Under the pieces are notes generated by a model. The model had not been told where the DNA came from. It worked only from the letters and a program-made list of their open reading frames with translations, and made no database searches. DNA of 64,000 bases from Bordetella parapertussis (GTDB lineage: Bacteria > Pseudomonadota > Gammaproteobacteria > Burkholderiales > SG8-41), in assembly GCA_945906815.1 (NCBI GenBank), contig CAMDRT010000006.1:62001-126000 (forward strand). Direction: 5' to 3'. The position numbers were made by a program, and so were the translations under genes. Each line of letters starts with the position of its first letter. Position 1 is the stretch's first letter. Below are positions 15,963-26,895 of this stretch, one piece after another.

Positions 15963-16871
15963 TTATTTGATCATCGTCAAAGGCTTAATGCCCAGCGCGA
16001 GGCTGATTTTAGCGGCCGCATCACGTGCTTCCGCCGGCCCCGGATAAGGTCCGGCGAGCACACGAAACAGTCCGTCACGGGCATGGATCTGCAGTTGGTC
16101 GGCCAGCCACGCGAGGTCGCCGCGTAGGCGCGCAGCATAGGCTTCAGCGTTTTCTCTGGCGCCGAACGCCGCCAGTTGCAAATGCATGCCGCTCACTTCC
16201 GCGGCCAACGGCAGCTGGTGCCCGGCGGCGGACGCGTCCACGCTAGCCGCGCTGACCGCGGGGGGCGTGTGCGCCAGCGGCGGCGTTATGCCGGGCGTGA
16301 CAGCTTCCACCTCCACCAGCGCACTGCCGCCCGCGAGGATGCCCAGCTTAAACGCCGCGGTGTACGACAAATCGATCAAGCGGCTGTCGATGAACGGCCC
16401 GCGATCATTGACCCGGACCACCACCGACTTGCCGTTGGCGATGCTGGTCACTCGCACATAGCTGGGCAACGGCAGCGTCGGATGCGCAGCGCTCATGCCG
16501 TACATGTCGTAGCTTTCGCCGATGGCCGTCGGCTTGCCGTGATAACGCCGGCCATACCACGAGGCTACCCCGCGCGCGCGGTAGGGGCCGACGGCCGTCA
16601 TCGGCACATAGCTACGCCCCATTACGGTGTAAGGCCGCAGTGCCCCGCGGTGCAGCGGCTCGGCACGCGGTGTGGCGTCGGGAATGGCCTCCATATTCGC
16701 CGGTGGATGGGCACCCGGGCCGTCGTCGAGATAGTAGCCGCCGCCTTTAGGGGTACTGGTGGCAGGCGGCGGCGCTTTCGCGCTGGACGAAGCCCGCTTG
16801 CCGCCAAACATGCCGCAGCCCGAAACGAGCACGCCACACAGTAGCATCACCAAAATTGCGTCAAGCCGCAC
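15963..16871 (-). CDS. rlpA: RlpA septal ring lytic transglycosylase, lipoprotein
   Basis: This outer-membrane lipoprotein cleaves stem-peptide-free (naked) glycan strands at the septum. The 302 residues begin with a signal peptide and lipobox (LVSGC, cysteine at about residue 19). A double-psi beta-barrel domain follows (ARGVASWYGRRYHGKPTAIG, AAH and VNDRGPF holding the catalytic histidine and aspartate). A C-terminal SPOR domain (MHLQLAAFGARENAEAY to the end) binds denuded peptidoglycan. The start is GTG, directly continuous with a run of heptads that supplies GGAG as ribosome site. It is the last gene of the mre-rodA operon. Confidence 0.95.
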   Translation of the reverse strand: MRLDAILVMLLCGVLVSGCGMFGGKRASSSAKAPPPATSTPKGGGYYLDDGPGAHPPANMEAIPDATPRAEPLHRGALRPYTVMGRSYVPMTAVGPYRARGVASWYGRRYHGKPTAIGESYDMYGMSAAHPTLPLPSYVRVTSIANGKSVVVRVNDRGPFIDSRLIDLSYTAAFKLGILAGGSALVEVEAVTPGITPPLAHTPPAVSAASVDASAAGHQLPLAAEVSGMHLQLAAFGARENAEAYAARLRGDLAWLADQLQIHARDGLFRVLAGPYPGPAEARDAAAKISLALGIKPLTMIK

Positions 16872-16914
16872 GCTTCACTCCTCACGCCTCACGCCTCACC
16901 CTTCACCCTTCACG
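16872..16914 (-). repeat. Tandem heptads between rodA and rlpA
   Basis: Read on the minus strand after the rodA stop: GTGAAGG, GTGAAGG, GTGAGGC, GTGAGGC, GTGAGGA, GTGAAGC, leading in phase into the rlpA start codon GTG. Only one arm is present, with no inverted partner. The array occupies essentially the whole 45-base spacer. Confidence 0.8.
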
Positions 16915-16916
16915 TC

Positions 16917-18023
16917 CTAAGTATGCACCAGCTTGCGATGGGTATGGATGCTCATCAGGATGCCCAGTCCCAGACACAGCGACACCAGCGAGGTGCCGCC
17001 GTAGCTGATCAGCGGCAGGGGCACGCCCACCACCGGCAAAATGCCGCTCACCATGCCCAAGTTGACGAAGGCGTAGGTAAAAAAGGTGAGGGTTACCGCG
17101 CCCGCGAGCAGTCGTGTAAACAAGGTCGGCGCGCGCGCAGCGATCACGATTCCGCGCAGAATCACCAGCAGATAAAGACCCAACAGGACGGCATTTCCCA
17201 GCAAGCCGAATTCCTCGGAGTACACCGCGAAAATAAAATCGGTGGTGCGCTCGGGTATGAAATCCAGATGCGTTTGCGTCCCACTCATCCACCCCTTGCC
17301 GGTGACGCCGCCCGAACCTACCGCAATGGTGGACTGTATGGTGTGATAACCGGAACCGAGCGGATCATCCATCGGGTTTATAAACATCAGTATGCGTTGG
17401 CGCTGGTAGTCGTGCATCAATGACCATGCAATCGGCGCGCTGGCGAGGGTGGCCACGCCCAGCCCACTGATGATCTTCCACGACAGGCCCGCGAGAAACA
17501 ACACGTAGCTGCCGCTGGCAAGGATCAATACCGCGGTGCCCAGATCGGGCTGGCGCACAATCAATCCCACCGGCACCAACAACAGGATCGCGGCCCATAC
17601 AAAATTGCGGGTGCGCAAAGTGCCTTCGTAGTGGTGGAAGTACCACGCCAGCATCAAAGGCGCCGCGATTTTCATCAGTTCGGACGGCTGTATGCGCGTC
17701 ACGCCCAGGTTCAGCCAGCGGCGCGCGCCGTTGACAATTTCGCCCTTCACCGCCACCCCCACCAGCAACACCACACCGAGCGCGAACAGCGGCAGGGCCA
17801 AACGCATCATAAAGTGCGGCGGCACGTTGGCGGCAACCCACAGCACCACGAGCGCCACCAGCATGTTCACCATCTGCGCGGATACGCGCGGCCAGCTGGC
17901 GTTGGATGCACTGTATAAAGCCGTCAAGCCGACACCCATCAGCAGCACTACCGCGCCCAGCAAGGGAGCATCGATATGCGCGGTCAGCAGCCGCGACAAG
18001 CGCCGCAGGTAATAGGCAATCAC
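16917..18023 (-). CDS. rodA: Rod shape-determining SEDS glycosyltransferase RodA
   Basis: RodA polymerises lipid II glycan strands in the elongasome. The 368-residue protein has about ten hydrophobic helices. SEDS-family strings include GARRWLNLG, QPSELMKIAAPLMLAWYF, RQPDLGTAVLI, and the C-terminal GMVSGILPVVGVPLPLISYG. The catalytic aspartate lies in the QPDLGTA segment. It overlaps mrdA (PBP2), its partner, by 4 bases (ATGA), indicating translational coupling. Confidence 0.97.
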   Translation of the reverse strand: MIAYYLRRLSRLLTAHIDAPLLGAVVLLMGVGLTALYSASNASWPRVSAQMVNMLVALVVLWVAANVPPHFMMRLALPLFALGVVLLVGVAVKGEIVNGARRWLNLGVTRIQPSELMKIAAPLMLAWYFHHYEGTLRTRNFVWAAILLLVPVGLIVRQPDLGTAVLILASGSYVLFLAGLSWKIISGLGVATLASAPIAWSLMHDYQRQRILMFINPMDDPLGSGYHTIQSTIAVGSGGVTGKGWMSGTQTHLDFIPERTTDFIFAVYSEEFGLLGNAVLLGLYLLVILRGIVIAARAPTLFTRLLAGAVTLTFFTYAFVNLGMVSGILPVVGVPLPLISYGGTSLVSLCLGLGILMSIHTHRKLVHT

Positions 18024-19930
18024 GGCCTGGCCTCTGCGGGCGCGGTGCCGGCGGTGGCGGGCGCCGCTTTGCCGAGCAGGAAGTAATCGAGCACCTGGCG
18101 CGCGATCGGCGCCGCTGCTCTGGCGCCGAAGCCGGCGTTTTCCACGATCAGCGCCAACGCGATACGCGGATTGTCGGCGGGCGCATAGGCGATAAACAGC
18201 GCGTGGTCGCGGTAGCGCTCCTGCACGCGGCTTTCGATGTACTTGTCGCCCTGCTTGATACCAATGACCTGTGCGGTGCCGGTTTTTCCGCCGCTGCTAT
18301 ATTCCGCACCCGCAAACACGCCGGCGCCGGTGCCTTCCTTATTAACCCCGATCAGCGCTTTTTTGATGACAGCGATATGTTCCGGGTTCCACTCCAGCGT
18401 GCGCAGCGGTTGCGGTTCTACCGGCGTGCGTCCTTTGGTGCGTACGTCTTCAATAAAGTCAACAATATGCGGGCGGAACATCACCCCGTCGTTGGCCAAC
18501 GTAGCCATCGCTGACGCCATCTGTAACGGGGTATAGGCATTGTAGCCCTGGCCGATCGCAATGCTCACCGTTTCGCCCGCGAACCAGTCGCGGTTAAAAC
18601 GCTTCTTTTTCCATTCCTTCGACGGTAAGGTGCCCGCCGCTTCGCCGGTTAAATCGATACCGCTGCGCGAGCCGAATCCAATTTGCGACATGAATTTCGC
18701 GATCGCATCGATGCCCAGATCATTGGCAAGAATGTAGTAATAGGTATCGCACGACACCACTATGGATTTGTACATATCCACCCAGCCATGCCCGCCTACG
18801 AGGTCATCGCGAAACTGATGGTTGCCCATCCAGTAAAACCCGGGATCGGAAATGCCCTGTTGCGGTGTGCGCTTGCCATACGTCAGCGCCGCCAGCGCCA
18901 TATACGGTTTGAAGGTCGAACCCGGCGGATAGGTGCCGGCGAGCGCGCGGTTCAACATCGGGCGATCCGGCGAATTGCGTAATTCATTCCAGCTCTGCGG
19001 GTCGATGCCGTCAACGAACAGGTTGGGATCAAACCCCGGCTTGCTGACGAACGCCAGCACCCCACCGCTTTGCGGATCCAGCGCCACCAGTGCGCCGCGC
19101 CGGTCACCGAAGGCCTTGAACGCCAGTGCCTGCAGCCCGGCATCGAGCTTTAACACCAGGTTGGCACCCGAGGTGGGCGGCGTGCGAGACAGCAAACGCA
19201 CCGCGCGTCCGGCGGAATCGATTTCTACCTGCTCGACACCGGTGGTGCCATGCAGCAGGCGCTCGTAACTTTGTTCCAGCCCTATTTTCCCGATGGTGTC
19301 GGTGCCGCGATAATTGGCGAGCTCGCCGCTCTCATCGAGCCGTTCGAGTTCTTTTGGGTTGATGCGCCCGATGTAGCCGATGACATGCGAAAACAATTCG
19401 CCCTGCGGGTACTGCCGGAACAACCGCGCCTTGATCTCAACCCCCGGAAAGCGATAGCGGTGCGCGGCGAAGCGCGCGGTTTCCTCATCGGACAGGCGCG
19501 AGCGTATGGGCAGACTTTCGAAACTTTTGCTCTCCTCGAGCAACTGGCGAAAGCGCCGCCGGTCGCGCGGCGAGATGTCGACGATTTGACTCAGGCTGTC
19601 GATGGTAGCGTCGACATCGCCGGATTTGCCCGGGGTGATTTCCAGGGTGTGCGCGGTGTAGTTGTAGGCGAGTGGCACACCGTTGCGGTCGCTGATCACG
19701 CCGCGCCCCGGTGTGGCCGGTACCACGGAAATGCGGTTCGCTTCCGCCAGCGTGTGGTAATGACGGTATTGCAGCACCTGCAAATACACAAAACGCGTGA
19801 ACAGCAGCGCAAACATCAACAGCACAAAAAAGGTCAGCACCACCAGCCGCACCTTGTACTGCTGCAATTCGCGCTGCGAATCGCGGAACTCCACGCCCGC
19901 GCTGAACAACAGCTTAGGCATGATCGCCAT
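18020..19930 (-). CDS. mrdA: Penicillin-binding protein 2
   Basis: This class B transpeptidase cross-links peptidoglycan for elongation, paired with RodA. The 636 residues have one N-terminal membrane helix (about 28-50), the PBP dimer domain, then the transpeptidase domain. Active-site motifs are STFK (within GSTFKPYMALAAL), SCD at VVSCDTYYYILAND, and KTGTAQ. It overlaps mreD by 17 bases; a second in-frame ATG three codons later would shorten this. Beta-lactams of the mecillinam class target this family. Confidence 0.97.
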   Translation of the reverse strand: MAIMPKLLFSAGVEFRDSQRELQQYKVRLVVLTFFVLLMFALLFTRFVYLQVLQYRHYHTLAEANRISVVPATPGRGVISDRNGVPLAYNYTAHTLEITPGKSGDVDATIDSLSQIVDISPRDRRRFRQLLEESKSFESLPIRSRLSDEETARFAAHRYRFPGVEIKARLFRQYPQGELFSHVIGYIGRINPKELERLDESGELANYRGTDTIGKIGLEQSYERLLHGTTGVEQVEIDSAGRAVRLLSRTPPTSGANLVLKLDAGLQALAFKAFGDRRGALVALDPQSGGVLAFVSKPGFDPNLFVDGIDPQSWNELRNSPDRPMLNRALAGTYPPGSTFKPYMALAALTYGKRTPQQGISDPGFYWMGNHQFRDDLVGGHGWVDMYKSIVVSCDTYYYILANDLGIDAIAKFMSQIGFGSRSGIDLTGEAAGTLPSKEWKKKRFNRDWFAGETVSIAIGQGYNAYTPLQMASAMATLANDGVMFRPHIVDFIEDVRTKGRTPVEPQPLRTLEWNPEHIAVIKKALIGVNKEGTGAGVFAGAEYSSGGKTGTAQVIGIKQGDKYIESRVQERYRDHALFIAYAPADNPRIALALIVENAGFGARAAAPIARQVLDYFLLGKAAPATAGTAPAEARP

Positions 19931-20438
19931 CGATGCGCGGGCGCTGCGGCAGCTTGAGCAGGAATGAAACCGCGGGCCACAGCAGTGCGCCGATCACGCT
20001 GCTGAAAAAATACCAGTAACCGGGAAAATCGCTGCCCGTGGCAAGGCGTACCAGCAGCACGATGGTGTCGTTCAATAATAACAGCGGCAACACGTGCAGC
20101 GCCTGCGGCGTGACGGCAAAGCGTCGCACGCGCCGGTGCAGCACGATGCCCGCAAAGGTCAGGATGGTGTAGGCCAGCGCGTGCTGCCCGAACAGGCTGC
20201 CGTCGGCGACATCCATCAACAACCCCAGTAGCCACGCCACGCTGAAGCCGATCTTGCGCGGCTGTTCGATGCACCAGTAGAGCAGCACCAGCGCGGCGAA
20301 ATCAGGCCGCAGCCACGAGCTCCAGCCCGACCAGGGCAGCAGATTCAGCAGCAGCGCCATCAGCAAAGTGAAGATGATGAAGCCGGGATGGGCAGGTTTC
20401 AGAATCTCCTGCTGCGTGCCCGCATACAGATTTATCAT
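19914..20438 (-). CDS. mreD: Rod shape-determining protein MreD
   Basis: This 174-residue integral membrane protein of the Rod complex has about five hydrophobic helices. The recognisable string is WLLGLLMDVADGSLFGQHAL, the conserved MreD core with its DxxxGxxxGxxAL pattern. It overlaps mreC by 4 bases and mrdA by 17, within the mreBCD-mrdA-rodA operon. Confidence 0.93.
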   Translation of the reverse strand: MINLYAGTQQEILKPAHPGFIIFTLLMALLLNLLPWSGWSSWLRPDFAALVLLYWCIEQPRKIGFSVAWLLGLLMDVADGSLFGQHALAYTILTFAGIVLHRRVRRFAVTPQALHVLPLLLLNDTIVLLVRLATGSDFPGYWYFFSSVIGALLWPAVSFLLKLPQRPRIDGDHA

Positions 20439-21331
20439 CCGCCCTTCCTGCCTTTGCGGCCGCGCGGGGTTAATTCGGCGTCGGGGCGCGGCGGCAGCGC
20501 GGCGGAGCCCTGCACCACAAACACCTGGGTGTTGCTGCTCACGCCACCGAGCGGACGGCAGGTCACCCTGGAAAAGGTGGCCGCCGGATTGGGTTCGATG
20601 GCGACGACTTCGGCTACCGGCAACCCCGGCGCATAGATGCCGTCGATGCCGGAAGTCACCAATTGATCGCCCTTTTGCAGGTCCGCGTTCGGCGACACAA
20701 ACTGCAGTTCCAGTACGCCATGCACGCCGGTGCCCGCCAACACTGAACGCAGGCCGCTGCGCACATTGATTACCGGAATCAGGTGTCCCTTGTCGGTGAT
20801 CAAGGTCACTTCCGCCAGCAGCGGATAGGTTCGTGTCACCTGTCCCACCACGCCGGCAGCATCGATCACGGGATTGCCATTTTGCACATCGTGTTGCAGG
20901 CCTTTGTCGATGACGATGCGCTGTGAAAACGGATCGCGCGCGGCGTAGAGTATCTCGGCCAGCGTCGAACGCCCGGCGCGCGTTTCGCGCGCCGCGAGCA
21001 TTTTGCGCAAATGCGCGTTTTCCGCTTCCAGCGCAGCGGTCTTTTGCGTGCGCGTGGCGGCGGCGAGATTGTCCTGCGCGAGTCGCGTGTTTTCATCGCG
21101 CAGCGCCGCGTGGGTGACGAAGAACTCACCCGCGCGGCGTGCCAGGCTGGCGGGCGCGGCGGCCATGCGCTGCAACGGATACAGCGCCACGGCCAGCGTT
21201 TGCCGTATCGCGTCGAGGTGCTTCAGGCGCGTGTCGGAGACCAGTAGCGCCAATGACAACGCGCCGAATATCAGCAGGCGGGTAAGCGGACTGAGGCCGG
21301 TTTTGAAGAACGGTGGCGTTGTGTGTTCCAT
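20435..21331 (-). CDS. mreC: Rod shape-determining protein MreC
   Basis: This bitopic periplasmic scaffold of the elongasome has 298 residues. There is one N-terminal membrane helix (about 14-35), a coiled coil (about 70-115, AALRDENTRLAQDNLAAATR), then the two-lobed beta domain with RIVIDKGLQHDVQNGNPVID and GDQLVTSGIDGIYAPGLPVA. The C-terminus is basic and proline-rich (PRPDAELTPRGRKGRKGG). It lies 64 bases downstream of mreB. Confidence 0.96.
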   Translation of the reverse strand: MEHTTPPFFKTGLSPLTRLLIFGALSLALLVSDTRLKHLDAIRQTLAVALYPLQRMAAAPASLARRAGEFFVTHAALRDENTRLAQDNLAAATRTQKTAALEAENAHLRKMLAARETRAGRSTLAEILYAARDPFSQRIVIDKGLQHDVQNGNPVIDAAGVVGQVTRTYPLLAEVTLITDKGHLIPVINVRSGLRSVLAGTGVHGVLELQFVSPNADLQKGDQLVTSGIDGIYAPGLPVAEVVAIEPNPAATFSRVTCRPLGGVSSNTQVFVVQGSAALPPRPDAELTPRGRKGRKGG

Positions 21332-21395
21332 CGCTCAAGCGGCAGGGAACGGTTACGCGCGGGCGCAGGCGCCGCAGTGTGTTTCGTGCAGCGGC

Positions 21396-22457
<1,062 letters not shown>

Positions 22458-22577
22458 TTAAGCGGGTGCATCACAGGCCGAATCGTGCCATGAGTCGCAC
22501 GCCGTATCCCATGCGATGGATGGGTCGTTATGATACCCTTGGCACTCGGATTTTTGTGGAATTTTCCGGTAAATTTT

Positions 22578-22886
22578 ATGGCTTTGACTGTGGACGACGT
22601 GAAGCGTGTGGCGCATTTGGCGCGCATCGCGATCAACGATGACGAAGTGGCCGCCACGCACACGCAGCTCACCGGCATTTTTAAATTGATCGCTGCCATG
22701 GAAGCGGTGGATGTGAGTGCGATTGAACCCATGTCACACGCGCAGGACTTGGGGCAGCGTTTGCGCATCGACGCCGTCACCGAAGCTGCGGATGCTGTCG
22801 ATTTACTGGACCAGCGCGGCCGCTTTCAGGCGCTCGCGCCGGAGGTCGGCGGCGGCCTTTACCTGGTGCCGAAAGTGATCGAATAG
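22578..22886 (+). CDS. gatC: Asp-tRNA(Asn)/Glu-tRNA(Gln) amidotransferase subunit C
   Basis: GatC stabilises the GatA-GatB complex that amidates misacylated tRNAs. The 102-residue product starts MALTVDDVKRVAHLARIAIN and has FKLIAAMEAVDVSAIEPMSH, both family signatures. A longer in-frame start at 22530 would add 16 non-conserved residues and is rejected. It leads gatC-gatA-gatB. Confidence 0.95.
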   Translation: MALTVDDVKRVAHLARIAINDDEVAATHTQLTGIFKLIAAMEAVDVSAIEPMSHAQDLGQRLRIDAVTEAADAVDLLDQRGRFQALAPEVGGGLYLVPKVIE

Positions 22887-22940
22887 GTCATCGAACAGAA
22901 CACAGGATGAGGCGGGGAAACCCGCGACACTAAGCGCATC

Positions 22941-24398
22941 ATGCAACACGCAACGCTCCGCCAACTGGCTGACGGACTGGCCGCTGGAGATTACTCCAGC
23001 GTCGAAGTTACGCAATTTTATGTCAATAGAATCAATAGCTTCGATGCGACGTACAATTGTTTTATCAGCGTCGATGCGGAGCAGAGTCTAGCCCAGGCGC
23101 GTGCCGCCGACGCGCAGCGTGCGGCGGGCAGGGCGCAACCGCTGACCGGTGTGCCGATCGCGCAAAAAGATATTTTCTGCGCGCAGGGCTGGCGCACCAC
23201 TTGCGGTTCGAAAATGCTGTCAAATTTTGTGTCGCCCTATGACGCACATGTGATTGAGCGCTTCAACGCGGCGGGCGCGGTGAATCTGGGCAAAACCAAC
23301 ATGGACGAGTTCGCCATGGGCTCGTCGAACGAGACCTCGTTTTTTGGCCCGGTGCGCAATCCGTGGGACGTCACGCGCGTGCCCGGCGGCAGTTCGGGCG
23401 GCTCGGCTGCGGCAGTAGCAGCGCGGCTGGCACCCGCGGCAACGGGCACCGACACCGGCGGTTCCATTCGCCAGCCGGCATCATTTACCGGCATCTGCGG
23501 TCTGAAACCCACCTACGGCGTGGTGTCGCGCTACGGCATGATCGCTTTTGCCTCGAGCCTGGATCAGGGCGGGCCGATGGCGCGCACCGCCTGCGACCTA
23601 GGGTTGATGCTGAATGTGATGGCGGGTTTTGACGCGCGCGACTCCACCAGCCTGCAACGTGAGTCCGAGGATTACACCCGGGATCTCGCCCAGCCGCTGG
23701 CGGGCCTGCGCATCGGATTGCCGCGCGAGTTTTTCGCCGCCGGCGCGTCGCAGGACGTGATTAAAGCGATCGAAGCCGCGATCGCGGAGTACCGCAAGCT
23801 GGGCTGCGAAATTGTGGATGTCAGCCTGCCCAACATGGCGCTGTCGGTGCCGGTGTATTACGTGCTGGCCCCGGCGGAAGCGTCGAGCAATCTGGCGCGC
23901 TATGACGGCGTGCGTTACGGCCATCGCGCCGCCGACTATGCTGATCTCACCAGCTTTTATGAAAAAACCCGCGCCGAAGGCTTTGGGGCAGAGGTCAAGC
24001 GGCGAATTTTGATCGGCGCTTATGTGTTGTCGCATGGCTACTACGATGCCTACTACATACGCGCGCAAAAACTGCGGCGGCTGATCGCGCAGGATTTCAC
24101 CGCAGCGTTCACGCAATGCGATGTCATCATGGGGCCGACCAGCCCTTCCGCCGCGTTTAAAATTGGCGAAAAAGCCGCTGATCCGGTGCAGATGTATCTG
24201 TCAGATATTTATACCATTGCGGTCAATCTGGCGGGGTTGCCGGGTATGTCGATCCCGTGCGGATTCGACAGTGGCGGCCTGCCGGTGGGGCTGCAAATTA
24301 TCGGCGATTATTTTTCCGAAGCGCGCATGCTGAATATGGCGCATCAGTATCAACTGGCCACGGATTGGCATCAGCGTGTGCCGCCGGGGGTTGCGTGA
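22941..24398 (+). CDS. gatA: Asp-tRNA(Asn)/Glu-tRNA(Gln) amidotransferase subunit A
   Basis: This amidase-signature subunit releases ammonia from glutamine for transamidation. The 485 residues show the catalytic triad regions: lysine in PIAQKDIFC, and the Ser-rich stretch [14 protein letters not shown] followed by [15 protein letters not shown] with the nucleophilic serine. It is 54 bases downstream of gatC. The stop codon is followed by a heptad element. Confidence 0.98.
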   Translation: MQHATLRQLADGLAAGDYSSVEVTQFYVNRINSFDATYNCFISVDAEQSLAQARAADAQRAAGRAQPLTGVPIAQKDIFCAQGWRTTCGSKMLSNFVSPYDAHVIERFNAAGAVNLGKTNMDEFAMGSSNETSFFGPVRNPWDVTRVPGGSSGGSAAAVAARLAPAATGTDTGGSIRQPASFTGICGLKPTYGVVSRYGMIAFASSLDQGGPMARTACDLGLMLNVMAGFDARDSTSLQRESEDYTRDLAQPLAGLRIGLPREFFAAGASQDVIKAIEAAIAEYRKLGCEIVDVSLPNMALSVPVYYVLAPAEASSNLARYDGVRYGHRAADYADLTSFYEKTRAEGFGAEVKRRILIGAYVLSHGYYDAYYIRAQKLRRLIAQDFTAAFTQCDVIMGPTSPSAAFKIGEKAADPVQMYLSDIYTIAVNLAGLPGMSIPCGFDSGGLPVGLQIIGDYFSEARMLNMAHQYQLATDWHQRVPPGVA

Positions 24399-24410
24399 AC
24401 AACATAGGAG

Positions 24411-24494
24411 GTGAACGAGTGAACAAGTGAACGAGTGAACGGGTAACCCCACGCGGTGTTACCCGTTCACTCGTTCACCCGTTCACTTTTCACG
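24411..24494. repeat. Inverted heptad-repeat element between gatA and gatB
   Basis: The left arm is GTGAACG, AGTGAACA, AGTGAACG, AGTGAACG units ending GGGTAACC (24411-24449). The core is CACGCGG. The right arm begins TGTTACCCGTTCACTCGTTC and continues through CACCCGTTCAC to TTTTCACGC (24494). It interrupts the otherwise tight gatCAB operon, ending ten bases before the gatB start. Confidence 0.85.
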
Positions 24495-24503
24495 CACTTC
24501 AAA

Positions 24504-25952
24504 ATGCAATGGGAAACCGTCATCGGTCTGGAAACTCACGCGCAGTTATCCACCGTTTCAAAAATATTTTCCGGCGCGTCAACGGCTTTCGGTGCCGCGC
24601 CCAACACGCAGGCGTGCGTAGTGGATATCGCCCTGCCTGGCGTGCTGCCGGTGCTGAACCAGGGCGCGGTGGAACGGGCCATACGCTTTGGACTGGCGGT
24701 GGGTGCGAATATTAACCGCCGCTCGGTGTTTGCGCGCAAAAATTACTTTTACCCCGATTTGCCCAAGGGGTATCAAATCAGCCAGTACGAGTTGCCGGTA
24801 GTCGAGGGTGGTACGCTGACCTTTCACGTCGGCGCTACGCAAAAAACCGTGAAGCTGACGCGCGCGCATCTCGAGGAGGACGCGGGCAAATCGCTGCACG
24901 AAGATTTTCACGGTGCGACTGGCATCGATCTGAATCGCGCGGGCACGCCGCTGCTGGAAATTGTCACCGAACCCGACATGCGCTCGTCCGCCGAAGCTGT
25001 GGCTTATGCCAAGGCCTTGCATGCGCTGGTGCGCTGGATCGGCATTTGCGACGGCAATATGCAGGAAGGCTCGTTTCGTTGCGACGCCAATGTCTCGGTG
25101 CGGCCCGCCGGCACGGACAAGCTCGGCACGCGTTGTGAAATCAAAAACCTCAATTCGTTCCGGTTTCTGGAACGCGCGATAGAGTTTGAAGTGCGGCGCC
25201 AAATCGAGGTCATCGAAGACGGCGGCACCATCCGCCAGGAAACGCGCCTCTACGACCCGGACAAAGACGAAACGCGCTCGATGCGCTCCAAGGAAGACGC
25301 GCACGATTACCGCTATTTTCCCGATCCTGATCTGCTGCCGCTGGAGATTAGCGAGGCCACGCTCGAAGAAATTCGCGCCACGCTGCCGGAGTTGCCGCCA
25401 GCCAAGCAGGCACGTTTTGCCGCGCGTTATGGCATCTCTGCTTACGATGCAGCGATGCTCACCGGCAGCCGTGAGCTGGCGGATTATTTTGAGGCCACCG
25501 CGCGCGATGCGGATGCGAGAACAGCCAAGCTATGCGCGAACTGGATTACCGGGCAGCTCAACGCGCGGCTCAATGAAGAGGGCGTGGAAATCCTGCACAG
25601 TAAAATCAGCAGCGCACAGTTACGGCGGCTGGTAGATCGCATTGCTGAGGGCGCGATATCCGGGAATAGCGCCAAGGAAGTTTTTGATGCGCTTTGGGCA
25701 GGCACCTCTGCTGCGCCGGACGCGGCGGATATCATTATCAAGAACAAAGGTTTGCAACAAATATCCGACGCGGGTGCCATTGCGAAAATCGTCGACGAGG
25801 TACTCGCTGCCAACGCCCAGCAAGTCGCGGACTACAAAGCTGGCAAGGAGAAGGCATTCAATTCGCTGGTCGGTCAGGTGATGAAGGCAACTCAGGGCCG
25901 CGCTAATCCGCAGCAGGTCAACGCACTATTGAAACGCAAGCTGGCGCAGTAG
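24504..25952 (+). CDS. gatB: Asp-tRNA(Asn)/Glu-tRNA(Gln) amidotransferase subunit B
   Basis: This is the kinase/amidotransferase subunit that activates the tRNA-bound acyl group. ATG 24504 gives [15 protein letters not shown], the canonical GatB start (482 residues). A longer in-frame frame from 24456 runs through the repeat element and is rejected. Family strings: [59 protein letters not shown]. The C-terminal tRNA-binding YqeY-like domain ends [15 protein letters not shown]. Confidence 0.98.
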   Translation: MQWETVIGLETHAQLSTVSKIFSGASTAFGAAPNTQACVVDIALPGVLPVLNQGAVERAIRFGLAVGANINRRSVFARKNYFYPDLPKGYQISQYELPVVEGGTLTFHVGATQKTVKLTRAHLEEDAGKSLHEDFHGATGIDLNRAGTPLLEIVTEPDMRSSAEAVAYAKALHALVRWIGICDGNMQEGSFRCDANVSVRPAGTDKLGTRCEIKNLNSFRFLERAIEFEVRRQIEVIEDGGTIRQETRLYDPDKDETRSMRSKEDAHDYRYFPDPDLLPLEISEATLEEIRATLPELPPAKQARFAARYGISAYDAAMLTGSRELADYFEATARDADARTAKLCANWITGQLNARLNEEGVEILHSKISSAQLRRLVDRIAEGAISGNSAKEVFDALWAGTSAAPDAADIIIKNKGLQQISDAGAIAKIVDEVLAANAQQVADYKAGKEKAFNSLVGQVMKATQGRANPQQVNALLKRKLAQ

Positions 25953-25991
25953 TGCGGGCCCGGCAGCTGGATTATTGCGCGGGCTTTGCGA

Positions 25992-26669
25992 TTATTTTTT
26001 GGCTGCGGCTGGCGCGGCTGCTTTGACTTCCGCTGCGGGCGTAGCGCCCTTCAGCTCTGCAAAACGCTTGCGGTACTGCGCATACTGGGTGGTGATATCG
26101 GCCTTGGCTTTTTCGTTGGCGGCGATGTCGCTGCTAATGCGCTTTTGATCGCGCTCGGCGCGCGCAAGATCTTCTTTTGCAGCGGCCGGCGCGGGTTTCT
26201 TGTCCTTGCCCGCTTCTGCCGCGCTCTTCCTGCCCTCGGCGAGGCGCTCATTCGCGGCCTTCAAGGCTGCGTTTTGCTGCGTAATGATGTTGTTCAGCGC
26301 CAGCAGTTCGCGATCACGCTTCAGATCGATTTCTTTTTCGCTGCTAAAGGTGTTGAGCAGAGCAGAATCCTGGCGCTTTTGTTCGGTCATGCGCTTGTCT
26401 TCTTCCGCTTTCACCCGGGCTTGCTCTTGTTCCCGCGTCTGGCGCTGGGTCATTTCGTCCACGGACTCACCGGTTTTGCGCACGTTGCCCTGCTTGTCGA
26501 GCTCCTTGGTGCCGCCGCTGGCGTATTCAGGAGGGACTTTGTCGCCGCAACCTACTGTTTTGCCCGCAGCGTCTTTCCAGCAAACAATTTTTTGCGCGTG
26601 AAGCAGCGGCGCGCCCAGCGCGAGCATCAGCATGCCAGCCACGGTCAGGTGTATGCCAGAACGGCTCAT
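25992..26669 (-). CDS. DUF4124-like exported protein with coiled coil
   Basis: The 225-residue protein has an N-terminal signal peptide (hydrophobic stretch about 8-24, cleavage near LLHAQ). A short DUF4124-type segment follows (KIVCWKDAAGKTVGCGDKVP). A long charged region from about residue 65 to 205 is predicted to be alpha-helical coiled coil, rich in Glu, Lys, Gln and Ala. The C-terminus is Ala/Lys low complexity. Likely periplasmic; function unknown. It converges on gatB (39-base gap). Relatives are common in betaproteobacteria. Confidence 0.75.
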   Translation of the reverse strand: MSRSGIHLTVAGMLMLALGAPLLHAQKIVCWKDAAGKTVGCGDKVPPEYASGGTKELDKQGNVRKTGESVDEMTQRQTREQEQARVKAEEDKRMTEQKRQDSALLNTFSSEKEIDLKRDRELLALNNIITQQNAALKAANERLAEGRKSAAEAGKDKKPAPAAAKEDLARAERDQKRISSDIAANEKAKADITTQYAQYRKRFAELKGATPAAEVKAAAPAAAKK

Positions 26670-26895
26670 GATCTACCTCTCGCTATCGAATGTTTCATAT
26701 CCGGGCAGTGCCGGCGCGGTTGCCCCAGTTGCCCCAGTGGCCATTGCGGCCCCTCGCGTGGGAGCATGGCAGTTTACGTGAATTGCGGTCATTATAACGG
26801 TGCAGTCGTCCGTTGCTCGCTATAGCGCGCGAGCCCACTTGCGGTTGACACTATGGCGTTCTTCAATAACCACCGTTATCGACACCACCACACCC

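Noticed and set aside
19250..19957. 235-residue frame opposite mrdA
   Set aside because: Antisense shadow of a well-supported penicillin-binding protein.
26845..26873. Promoter for xthA with TTGACA
   Set aside because: The -35 is perfect but no acceptable -10 lies 16-18 bases downstream; mentioned only in the gene entry.
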